From assembly GCA_946612175.1 (NCBI GenBank), contig CAMOEO010000018.1, forward strand, positions 1-18,377: DNA of 18,377 nt, read 5' to 3'. The stretch comes from an uncultured Verrucomicrobiota bacterium (GTDB taxonomy: Bacteria > Verrucomicrobiota > Kiritimatiellia > RFP12 > UBA3636). Shown here in pieces: positions 1-8,638 of the stretch. Each line of letters opens with the position of its first letter. Position 1 is the first letter of the stretch. The notes under the pieces are model-generated. The model ran no database searches, had not been told where the DNA came from, and saw only the letters and a program-made list of their open reading frames with translations. The translations under genes and the position numbers were made by a program.

Positions 1-3000
1 GCCAACCCCAACTACCCCGCGATGTCGATCGTCGCGCCGGGCGGGGGCGCGGCCGCGCTCTCCGCGCGGGAGGTCGCCGGCGCCGACCAGGCGATGCTCG
101 CCGCCTCCGAGGCCGGCTTCCCCATCGAGCGCACCAAGCCCGAATACTACCTCGGCGACGTCGTCGAGCCGCCGCAGGACGTCGACTGGGCCGCGACCTA
201 CGACCGCTTCGTCGCCGACAGCCCCGAGGGCTTCCTCTTCGACCCCGCCGACCGCCGCCTTTTCGTCACGCTCGGCGGCACCCGCGTCTTCACCTGGATC
301 CTCTCCGGCGGCGCGGAGCTCCCGATGACCTACGTGGTCTCGGCCGCCTGCTCCGGCCGACCGCGCCGCATCTACTGGACGGACTACCCCTTCAACGCCC
401 CGGCCATCGACCTCTCGGGGAAGTTCGTGAAGTTCTTCGGCCCCGACGAGCTGCTGAAGCCCGTCTACGGCGTGTACACCAACACCGCCGCCGGCATCGA
501 GCAGGTGCTCACCAATCGCGTCGTCTCCGGCCTCACCCTCGACCCCTCCACCAAGATGCTTTACGCCTACGGCCAGCTGCAGGGGCAGGTCGTCATGGCC
601 TACTACGACACCGGCCTCTACGAGCGCATCCTGCACGTGCAGATCGTCGAAATCTGCCGCCCCGCCGTGAACCGCATGGAGGGCGAGATCGGCCGCGCGC
701 TCCGCCCCGACGGCCGCGGCTACGGCACCGAGGGACTACGCGCCCGCCCGACCGTCGTCCAGCCGACCGACAACCGCGGCGACTACTACTACCAGCACCA
801 GGGGCAGCACTCCTACAGCCCCAAGCACGGCAACGTCTATCCGCTGCGGCCCACCGTCGAAGACCCCTGGAACATGGAGGTCTACTGGATGGAGACGGAC
901 GAGATGCAGGTGCAGTGGCCCTTCGAGCTCGACCAGTACGCCTGCGACTGGCCGAAGGACACCACGGTCTTCGTCCGCGGCGACGTCGCGGACGATGCCG
1001 GCCGCCCGGTCTACGTTCCCTCGGAATACACCGCCACGCTGATGAAGTACCAGGAGCCGGAGGGCCACGCCCGCGCTGTCGGGACGGACGGGACCTTCCG
1101 CACGACGGGCGAGGGCTGGTCGATGCTGCGGCTCGACGGGGACGACAACGTCTGGTTCGTTCCGGTCCGCTCGGTCCTGCGCTCCAACGCCTCCTTCTTC
1201 ACGCTGCTGCCGCAGGACATCCGCGTCGGCGCCGAACTGCGGCTGCGCGGCGGCTCGGTCGCCGGCCTTGCGCCCGGCTTCTCCCCGTCCTGCGACCCCG
1301 ACAGCCCCGGCTTCATCTACGAGGCCGCCTCCGACCCGGTCTGGAACCCGGGGATCTACGCGGCCGCCAAGCCCGACACCGCCGCCGCCGAGACGCCGGA
1401 CGCCTCCTCGACCGACACCAACACCTACGCCTCGGTCGTCTACGGCGTCCGCCCCGGCACCCTCGAGGTCTGGTGGAACTCCTCCGTCCAGCAGGAGGCG
1501 ATGCCCAAGGCGCTCGAAATCCCGACCCTCCCGCAGGTCTACTCGGTGCGCTGGCCGCGCGAGGGCGAGACGCCGCAGATCGTCCTCGCCTCGCAGCTCG
1601 GCTCCGCCTCCGATTCGATCTTCTCGCACAACGCCGCGCTCCACCTCGCCTCGGCCGACGCCACCGCCGCGCTCCCCGCGCGCCAGTACTTCGCGGCCGA
1701 CGGCGGCGCGGTGATGTTCTGGGCGAAGGCCGAGGAGGTCTCCGAAGGGACCGGATCGACCGTCGCCATCGCCTCCGAGGACGGCTCCGCCTACCTCCTG
1801 CTCGATCTGGAACGGAGGAAGGAGGGACTCCGCCTCCACGCCGTGTGCGGCGCCTCGGGCGGTGCTTCCAACGAGCAAATCATCCCGATCGACAACGATC
1901 CCGACGACTGGCACCACGTCGCGGCCGTCATCGCCCCGGGGGGCGGCCTTTCGCTCTTCGTCGACGGACTGCCGACCGACGCCCAGGGTCTCGCCGCCCC
2001 CGGACTCCTCGAAGGCGCCGTTTCCGGCGCGCTCGGCCGGACGGACATCGGCGGCGCCTCCCGCCCCGCGCGCGCCGGCATGGATCTCGGCGAAGTCCTC
2101 TTCTGGAACCACCCCCTCAACGATGGCGACGTCATCGTCGCGCTGCTCCGCGACCACACCGGCCCCGCGAACCACCTCACGGGGTGCTTCTCGTTCGTCG
2201 GGGGCACGGACCTCCGCGTCACGGGCACCGACCGGCGCCGCTTCACGGAGAAGGTCCTCGGCACCGTCTGCACCGCGACCGGATGCCTTCTGGAGGAAAA
2301 CGGCCCGCCCGCGATCGGCACGGGCGTCATCGCCGCCGACGGCGACACGACGCCGACGGTCTACGCGCAGAACGACCCGTCAAAGACAGGCTACAACCCC
2401 AACGAGGAGCACGCGCTCGTCCTGCCCGGCGCGGGCGGCCACGTCGCGTGGGCGCTTCGCTCCGACCTTAACACGACGGAGTCCTCCGCCCCCGGCGTCC
2501 TCGTCCAATACGTGAAGGACGGCCGCAAGGCGATGCAGTGGTTCGACGTCGCGGCCACCAACCTGCTCTACCCCGAACTCGCTGCAGACTGCGTCGCGGG
2601 CAAGGCCTTCCCCGGCCCGCACCCGATCGACATGCTCGACGACCCGTGGTGCGAGGAGGACAAGTGGGACGAGCCGGTCGCGACCTCGCCCGTCTTCCGC
2701 GACCGCAAGAAGCAGCTCTGGGCGCGCGCCGCCGGCATCTCGACGATGCGCATGTACTATCGCATGCAGCAGGGCTTCGCCTTCCCGTCGCTCCCCGCCG
2801 ACAAGTGGCCCGCCGTCGGAACCGCGGTGCCGTGGCTCTCGCTCCTCGGCGGCGACCCCACTTCCGACCCGCTGGCCGGCGAGCCCGCCGCATGGACCTG
2901 GCGCGTCGCATGGCCGGACGTCGTTCCCGAGATGGAGATCGGCCGCACCCTCACCGTCGCCGCCTCGGGCCTCCCCGAGGTCTGGAACGCAAAGTCCGCC

Positions 3001-6000
3001 GCCGTCGTCTGGCCCGCGACCGACGCCGAGCGCGACGCCACCGCCGTCCTCTTCGATCCCACCGTCGCGCAGACGGCCGGCTTCGACAAGGCGACCTTCC
3101 CGACCGTCGCCGACGCCGTCGCCGGCCTCGGCATCAAGCAGGGCGCCGGCGGCAACGCCACGCTGCGCAAGGGCCGCTGGACGTTCGACGGCCTCCCGCC
3201 CAATCTCTCCAAGCGCTTCTATCTCGACACCACCGCCGACGTCGGGCGCTGCCTCAAGCTCGAGGGCGAGATGGAGGACAACCCCGCGGGCGTCTCGCTC
3301 CTGCACGTGAACGTCCTCTCCGACGGCGAGCGCAAGGTCCTGCGCGACCTGCTCGACGACGTCGCCACCCCCGCCGGCAAGACGGCTTGGAAAGCGGCGA
3401 TCGACAGGCTCGCCACGGAGCCCGTCCTTCCGAGCCCGCACGTCGCGGTCTCCGGCTCCGAGGACCGCGTCGCCTACGAGCCGCGCGACCACTACGCGCT
3501 CTTCTCGATGGGCGCCACGAACTATGTCACCCTCATCCAGAACGACGCCACCAACGCGCTCATGAACGTCGCCGAGGGCGATCCGATCTCGATGCACGTC
3601 GTCAAGGTCGTCCCGAAGTACTACGTCGGCCGCGTCGTCACGCGCGAGGACCCGCTCAACCTCCTCTCGCAGCAGCTTTCCGTGATCTACGCCGAGGCGT
3701 TCGCCGGAAAGCCCGGGGAGTACGAGTTCGAGTGGCGCAAGTGCCGCCCGCACGCGGACGGCTCCGTCCCGACGGACTTCGACGGCGAATACTCCCAGAA
3801 GTTCGAGCCGACCGAGGGCCTCACGCGCTTCGTGATCGGCGGCCAGGGCGACACGCTCGCCAACATGGTCAACACCTACTATGCCGTGCGCTACCGCGCG
3901 AAGGACGCCAGCTCGCCCGCCTACGCCGCGATGGGCGACGCCTGGAGCGCCTGGACCGACCCGCCGGCCCTCGCCGAGGGCTGGGTGCAGCGCGTCCTCA
4001 ACAACGTCACGCCCTTCTCGCAGCGCATGCGCGACCTCGTCGAGAACGAGGCCGAGACGCCCGTCTCGATGATCGTCCAGGCCGGCAGGCCCTACGAGGG
4101 CGACGTCGCCCTGAGCCAGGACAACCTCGCCTCCGTCGGCCTCATCCAGCTCTACGAGACGATCCTCTCCAAGGCCGAGTCGATGTCGCTCGCGCTCGGC
4201 CTCGACGACGCCGACGCGAACAAGCAGCTGCAGCTCGCCGTCGCGCGCCTCGCGGACCTCTACACCGTCCTCGGCGACGAAGCCTACGTCGACGCCCTCA
4301 ACCCCACGATCGGCTTCGGCGCCAACTTCGACAACACCGAGATGACCGGCTTCGAGCTGGACTACGGCGCGCTCTCCTCGACGCTCTTCTGCTTCGACAA
4401 CCAGGTGCCGACGCTCCTCGACGAGGAACTCGCGCTCCTGCGCGGCCGCACCGGCGACAACGCGCCCTCGACGCACGTCTCGCCCTACTTCAACCGCCTC
4501 CCGTGGAACCTCTCCAAGAGCCCCGTCGGCGGCGAGGTCGCCTACATGGTCAACTACGACATCTCCGGGCGCAACGACGAGTCCGTCCTCGACGAGAAGG
4601 ACGCCGCCGACCTCTATCCGCAGGGCCACGGCGACGCCTACGGCCACTACCTCAGCGCCCTCTCCGGCTACTATCGCCTTCTGCGCAACCCCCACTTCAC
4701 CTGGGGCGCGCCCGCGATGGGCGAGATGGTCGTCGCGGACGCCGTCCTCAACGTCGACTACTACGACGAGGCCAAGTTCGCCAAGGCCGCCTACGACGTG
4801 GCGAAGGTCGCCTCCGCCGTCGTCGACCGCACCGCGCGCAAGGCCTACCGCGACAACGGCGGCGCCTCTTCCGCCGGCTACCTCGACGACGACCCCACGC
4901 GCGCCTTCGGCTATGGCGAGTGGGCCTCGCGCGGCGGCTTCGGCGCGCTCGCCAACTGGGCCGTCGCCAACGCGCTTCTGGCCCCCGCGCCCGAGACCGG
5001 CCGCTACTGGCGCTACCGTTTCGGCGCCGATTCTTATGTAATGCTCAACCGCGAGAACGAGGACGAAGCCTTCCCGGCCTTCGCCGACGGCGGCACCTGG
5101 ACGTGCGAGCTGCAAATCGTCCCGGACGAGTCGCCCATCGCGCCGGGCGAGGACGAGGCCGGCCTCGTCACCGTCCTCGGCGACGACGGCGCCTTCGCGC
5201 TCACGCTTCGCGAGGGGAACGAACTCTGGTTTTTGACCCTCGTCGCCCAGCGCATCCCCGTCACCAACACCGTCTACCAGTACACGTTCATCCCCGAGGA
5301 CGAGGCGATCCCGTACACCGGGACCCGCCATCTCGCCGTCACGAACGGGACGAAGGTCCTGAGCTGCGTCTTCTACGGCGACTTCAGCGAGCGCGAGATC
5401 GGGCAGTTGAACCCGCTCCGTGCCCCGAACGCGCTGCCCGAGGCCTACGACGTGCAGTCGATTCTCGCCGCCGCCGGCGAAGACGCGCCGCCCGCGCCGC
5501 CCGCGTGGGAGGGGTGGAGGCTCTCCCCCTCCAACACCGACGACGCGACCGGCGCGTTCCGCCCGCACGTCTTCGCGATGGAGGACGACCGCCTCGAACA
5601 CGGCGACCTCGCCGAGGCGGAATACCGCGTCGGCACCGTTCCCTCCGGCGACAACACCCTCGTCGCCGTGCGGTGCGACGGCGGCCGCCCGACCGTCTCC
5701 CTCTTCGCGCCCGACGGCACGCTGACGCAGAAATGGACCGCCTCCGCCGACGTCGACTTCTCCGCCTCGCCGCAGCTCGTCTTCCTCGGCGGCGACTACA
5801 TTGGCGAAATCGTCGAGGTCCGCCTCTGGAACGGCGTCTGCCGCACCGACGCGCAGCTCGTCGCCAAACGCGAATACGTCTCGCCCCTCTCCGACGGCCT
5901 CTCCCTCTACCTGCGCGCGTTTTCCGACACGGGCGCCGTCACGCAGCTTGCCGACGAAAAGACCGGGGACTTCTGGGACGTCATCGGCGGCTCCTGGGCC

Positions 6001-8514
6001 GAGGCCTCCGAAAGCGGCGTCGACATCGCCTTCGAGGACGAGGGCCTCGCCCGCATCGACCGCTCCACCGTCCCCGAGCTCGCCTCCCTCGCCGCGCTCA
6101 TCCCCGACATCCAGAAACGCACGGACCGCATGGACGCCGGCCTCACGCCGCTCGGCCTCGCCGCCGGCGCGATTCCCTTCGACCTCTCGCCGATCAACCC
6201 CGGCGACGACACGATGACCCACTACGAGCAGATTCGCGAACGCGCCGGCACCGCGCTCGAAAACGCCCGCCGCGCCCTCGACAAGGCGCAGTTCTACGGC
6301 TCGCGCGTGCGGATGCTCGCGGAGTCGCAGTTCTCGCGCGAGAACCAGCTCGAGACGATGGAGCTCGAGACGAAGAACCGCCTGATCGAATACTTCGGCT
6401 ACCCCTACGAAGGCGACATCGGCCCCGGCGGCACCTACCCGCAGGGCTACGACGGGCCGGACCTGCTGCACTACGCCTGGATGGAGCCGTGGCAGTTCGG
6501 CCTCCGGGCCGACGAGGACGTGAAGTCCGTCACCACCAACCTTTACATCCGCGACACCGCCAAGTTCCGCGACCATCTCGCCGTCCTCCTGCCCAATTTC
6601 GGCAAGACCGTGGACTTCGACACCTTCGTCTACGAAAAGTCCGCGACCGGCATCATCCTCAAGCCCGCGGCCGTCACCGGCAAACGGCGGGCCTGCGGCC
6701 AGATCCAGGACAAGATGGGCGAGCTGCTCATTGCCTACCGCGGCTTCAAGAGCCGGCTCGCCGACTGGGAGAGGGCCAACCAGGAGTTCGAACTCCAGGT
6801 CGGCCGTGCCCGCCGCGACGCCGTCTTCTACGAGCTCCAGAAGACCGCCCAGGAGGCCAAGTTCGCCTACGAGCAGTTCGCGGCCGTCGAGGAGGCCGCC
6901 ACCAAGGTCGCCATCAACGCCCTGGAGGTCCTTCTCAACACAACCCAGGCGATTCAGGATGGCGTCCTGAAGTCGATTCCGAAGGTTTCGGGCGCCGGCA
7001 TGACCGTCAACATCGACCCGCAGGCCATCGCGGCGGGCGCCTCCTGGCCGGCCTACAGCGCGGGCGCCGGCACGCTGCGGATCCAGCTCCTCGCGGCCAA
7101 GGACTCCCTCGTCGTCACCGACGCCGTCCAGGTCGGTTTCGACGTCGCCGAGGAGCTCATCGACCTCCTGATCGACCAGATGGCCACCTACGACGGCTAC
7201 TACGACAGCGTCTACGACGCCGCCGGCGAGGTGTTCTCCGCCGCCCGCGAATGCCGCGACGCCTATGTCGAGCTCCTCGCCGCCGAGTGCGCCGTCGAGA
7301 CCGTCGTCGCCGAGGCCGAGCGCATCATCGACGAGCGCACGCTCGCCCGCCAGCAGGCCGTCGACGTCCTCACGAAGACGCGCTACAACGACATGTTCTT
7401 CCGCCTCGCGCGCAACAACGCCCTCTCGCGCTACGACGCGCAGTTCGAGCTCGCGCAGCGCTACGCCTACCTCGCCGCGCAGGCCTACGACTACGAGACC
7501 GGCCTGCTCTCCTCCGACCGCCGGAGCGGCGACGCCTTCCTCGCCCGCATCGTCGGCGCGCGCACGATCGGCGAGTTCGACGACGACGGCAACCCGCTCG
7601 TCGCCTCCGACGCCGCGAAGGGCGACGGCGGCCTCGCCGCCATCCTCGCCGAGATGGACGAGAACTGGCTCGTCCTCAAGCCGCGGCTCGGCATCAACAA
7701 CCCGCAGCCCTACGCCACCTGGTTCTCCCTGCGCCACGACCTCTTCCGCATCTACGACGACGAAAAGGGCGACAAGGCCTGGAAGACCGCGCTCCGCAAG
7801 TGCTTCGTCGAGGACCTCAACGAGCTGCCCGAGTTCACGCACTACTGCCAGCCGCTCGCCGGCGCCACGGCCGAGAAGGAGCCGGGACTCGTCATCCCGT
7901 TCCCGTCCGTCATCGCGCAGGGCTACAACTTCTTCGGCAACGAACTTGCGGGCGGCGACGCCTCGCTCGACCCGACCTGGTTCGCCACGCACGTCTCCGC
8001 GGCCGGCGTCCACTTCAAGGGCTACGACGACGAGAACCTCTCCCGCACCCCGACCGTCTACCTCGTCCCCGTGGGCGAGGACCGCATGCGCGCCGTCGGC
8101 GATCCGGAGACCGTCCTCTCGTGGAAAGTCGTGGACCAGACCGTCCCCGCGCCCTACGCCATCGGATCCACGCAGCTCGACGACCCGGACTGGACCCCGC
8201 TCTTCGACGGCGCCACGGGCGGCAACGACCTCGGCGCGCGCATCCGCAGGCACCCGAGCTTCCGCGCCTACTACGACGAGGCGGGCAAGGACCCCTCCGA
8301 CGACTCGCTCGACTGCACGCGCCTCGTCGGCCGATCGGCGTGGAACACCCGGTGGCTCCTGATCATCCCGGCCTCCTCGCTCTCCGCCGACCGCGAGGCG
8401 GCGCTCGCCGCCTTCATCTCCGGCGCCGACGCCGACCGCGACGGCAAGCCCGACTCCACCGGCGTCTCGGACATCCTCCTCGGCCTCAGGACCTACTCCA
8501 CCTCCGGCAACTGA
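1..8514 (+). CDS. Giant LamG-containing protein, 5' partial, function unknown
   Basis: The frame is open from base 1 and ends at TGA 8512-8514. The first in-frame ATG is at 22, but the seven codons before it (ANPNYPA) look like ordinary protein and no signal peptide follows, so the true start is probably left of the window. Residues below count from the Met at 22. A LamG/ConA-like domain spans about 541-712, with DDWHHVAAV near 627-635 followed by a LSLFVDGLP strand. Aromatic 'WP' strands recur at 310, 511 and 964. A compact region near 1400-1640 includes YPQGHGDAYGHY at 1532. A second lectin-like beta region covers about 1660-1970. Long charged helices, probably coiled coil, lie at about 2066-2123, 2227-2313 and 2387-2487. 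The C-terminal domain carries DADRDGKPD (2803-2811), a calcium-loop pattern, and ends VSDILLGLRTYSTSGN. No membrane anchor is visible. From memory, similar giant proteins occur in Verrucomicrobiota and relatives. The function is unknown; export and a surface role are inference. Confidence 0.9.
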   Translation, partial: ANPNYPAMSIVAPGGGAAALSAREVAGADQAMLAASEAGFPIERTKPEYYLGDVVEPPQDVDWAATYDRFVADSPEGFLFDPADRRLFVTLGGTRVFTWILSGGAELPMTYVVSAACSGRPRRIYWTDYPFNAPAIDLSGKFVKFFGPDELLKPVYGVYTNTAAGIEQVLTNRVVSGLTLDPSTKMLYAYGQLQGQVVMAYYDTGLYERILHVQIVEICRPAVNRMEGEIGRALRPDGRGYGTEGLRARPTVVQPTDNRGDYYYQHQGQHSYSPKHGNVYPLRPTVEDPWNMEVYWMETDEMQVQWPFELDQYACDWPKDTTVFVRGDVADDAGRPVYVPSEYTATLMKYQEPEGHARAVGTDGTFRTTGEGWSMLRLDGDDNVWFVPVRSVLRSNASFFTLLPQDIRVGAELRLRGGSVAGLAPGFSPSCDPDSPGFIYEAASDPVWNPGIYAAAKPDTAAAETPDASSTDTNTYASVVYGVRPGTLEVWWNSSVQQEAMPKALEIPTLPQVYSVRWPREGETPQIVLASQLGSASDSIFSHNAALHLASADATAALPARQYFAADGGAVMFWAKAEEVSEGTGSTVAIASEDGSAYLLLDLERRKEGLRLHAVCGASGGASNEQIIPIDNDPDDWHHVAAVIAPGGGLSLFVDGLPTDAQGLAAPGLLEGAVSGALGRTDIGGASRPARAGMDLGEVLFWNHPLNDGDVIVALLRDHTGPANHLTGCFSFVGGTDLRVTGTDRRRFTEKVLGTVCTATGCLLEENGPPAIGTGVIAADGDTTPTVYAQNDPSKTGYNPNEEHALVLPGAGGHVAWALRSDLNTTESSAPGVLVQYVKDGRKAMQWFDVAATNLLYPELAADCVAGKAFPGPHPIDMLDDPWCEEDKWDEPVATSPVFRDRKKQLWARAAGISTMRMYYRMQQGFAFPSLPADKWPAVGTAVPWLSLLGGDPTSDPLAGEPAAWTWRVAWPDVVPEMEIGRTLTVAASGLPEVWNAKSAAVVWPATDAERDATAVLFDPTVAQTAGFDKATFPTVADAVAGLGIKQGAGGNATLRKGRWTFDGLPPNLSKRFYLDTTADVGRCLKLEGEMEDNPAGVSLLHVNVLSDGERKVLRDLLDDVATPAGKTAWKAAIDRLATEPVLPSPHVAVSGSEDRVAYEPRDHYALFSMGATNYVTLIQNDATNALMNVAEGDPISMHVVKVVPKYYVGRVVTREDPLNLLSQQLSVIYAEAFAGKPGEYEFEWRKCRPHADGSVPTDFDGEYSQKFEPTEGLTRFVIGGQGDTLANMVNTYYAVRYRAKDASSPAYAAMGDAWSAWTDPPALAEGWVQRVLNNVTPFSQRMRDLVENEAETPVSMIVQAGRPYEGDVALSQDNLASVGLIQLYETILSKAESMSLALGLDDADANKQLQLAVARLADLYTVLGDEAYVDALNPTIGFGANFDNTEMTGFELDYGALSSTLFCFDNQVPTLLDEELALLRGRTGDNAPSTHVSPYFNRLPWNLSKSPVGGEVAYMVNYDISGRNDESVLDEKDAADLYPQGHGDAYGHYLSALSGYYRLLRNPHFTWGAPAMGEMVVADAVLNVDYYDEAKFAKAAYDVAKVASAVVDRTARKAYRDNGGASSAGYLDDDPTRAFGYGEWASRGGFGALANWAVANALLAPAPETGRYWRYRFGADSYVMLNRENEDEAFPAFADGGTWTCELQIVPDESPIAPGEDEAGLVTVLGDDGAFALTLREGNELWFLTLVAQRIPVTNTVYQYTFIPEDEAIPYTGTRHLAVTNGTKVLSCVFYGDFSEREIGQLNPLRAPNALPEAYDVQSILAAAGEDAPPAPPAWEGWRLSPSNTDDATGAFRPHVFAMEDDRLEHGDLAEAEYRVGTVPSGDNTLVAVRCDGGRPTVSLFAPDGTLTQKWTASADVDFSASPQLVFLGGDYIGEIVEVRLWNGVCRTDAQLVAKREYVSPLSDGLSLYLRAFSDTGAVTQLADEKTGDFWDVIGGSWAEASESGVDIAFEDEGLARIDRSTVPELASLAALIPDIQKRTDRMDAGLTPLGLAAGAIPFDLSPINPGDDTMTHYEQIRERAGTALENARRALDKAQFYGSRVRMLAESQFSRENQLETMELETKNRLIEYFGYPYEGDIGPGGTYPQGYDGPDLLHYAWMEPWQFGLRADEDVKSVTTNLYIRDTAKFRDHLAVLLPNFGKTVDFDTFVYEKSATGIILKPAAVTGKRRACGQIQDKMGELLIAYRGFKSRLADWERANQEFELQVGRARRDAVFYELQKTAQEAKFAYEQFAAVEEAATKVAINALEVLLNTTQAIQDGVLKSIPKVSGAGMTVNIDPQAIAAGASWPAYSAGAGTLRIQLLAAKDSLVVTDAVQVGFDVAEELIDLLIDQMATYDGYYDSVYDAAGEVFSAARECRDAYVELLAAECAVETVVAEAERIIDERTLARQQAVDVLTKTRYNDMFFRLARNNALSRYDAQFELAQRYAYLAAQAYDYETGLLSSDRRSGDAFLARIVGARTIGEFDDDGNPLVASDAAKGDGGLAAILAEMDENWLVLKPRLGINNPQPYATWFSLRHDLFRIYDDEKGDKAWKTALRKCFVEDLNELPEFTHYCQPLAGATAEKEPGLVIPFPSVIAQGYNFFGNELAGGDASLDPTWFATHVSAAGVHFKGYDDENLSRTPTVYLVPVGEDRMRAVGDPETVLSWKVVDQTVPAPYAIGSTQLDDPDWTPLFDGATGGNDLGARIRRHPSFRAYYDEAGKDPSDDSLDCTRLVGRSAWNTRWLLIIPASSLSADREAALAAFISGADADRDGKPDSTGVSDILLGLRTYSTSGN

Positions 8515-8559
8515 GACGGCCTTCCGCGTGGAGTCCGCATGCCGAATCCCCGATTTTCC

Positions 8560-8588
8560 TTGACAATCCCCGTGTCCTTCGGAAAAAT
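8560..8588 (+). promoter_or_regulatory. Candidate sigma70-type promoter of the gltS-like gene
   Basis: A perfect TTGACA at 8560-8565 is followed after 17 bases by AAAAAT at 8583-8588, which matches four of six bases of TATAAT. It lies in the 124-base gap between the giant gene and the symporter gene. A start near 8595 would leave a leader of about 44 bases. The gap has no clear terminator for the giant gene, so read-through is also possible. Confidence 0.5.
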
Positions 8589-8638
8589 CCGTTCCTTCGA
8601 ACTCTTCCAACCCACAAGCGACCGATCGTCATAGCGCC

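Noticed and set aside
22..84. Treating the ATG at 22 as the true start of the giant gene
   Set aside because: No in-frame stop precedes it in the window, the preceding codons look like coding sequence, and no signal peptide follows.
8515..8559. Terminator after the giant gene
   Set aside because: Only a three-base stem (TCC/GGA) is visible and there is no T-run.
2380..8610. A 2,076-codon open frame antisense to the giant gene
   Set aside because: It is Val/Gly/Glu/Arg-rich with no domain-like pattern and mirrors GC-biased codons of the plus-strand gene, in which stops are rare on the opposite strand. The plus frame has LamG and other clear protein features.
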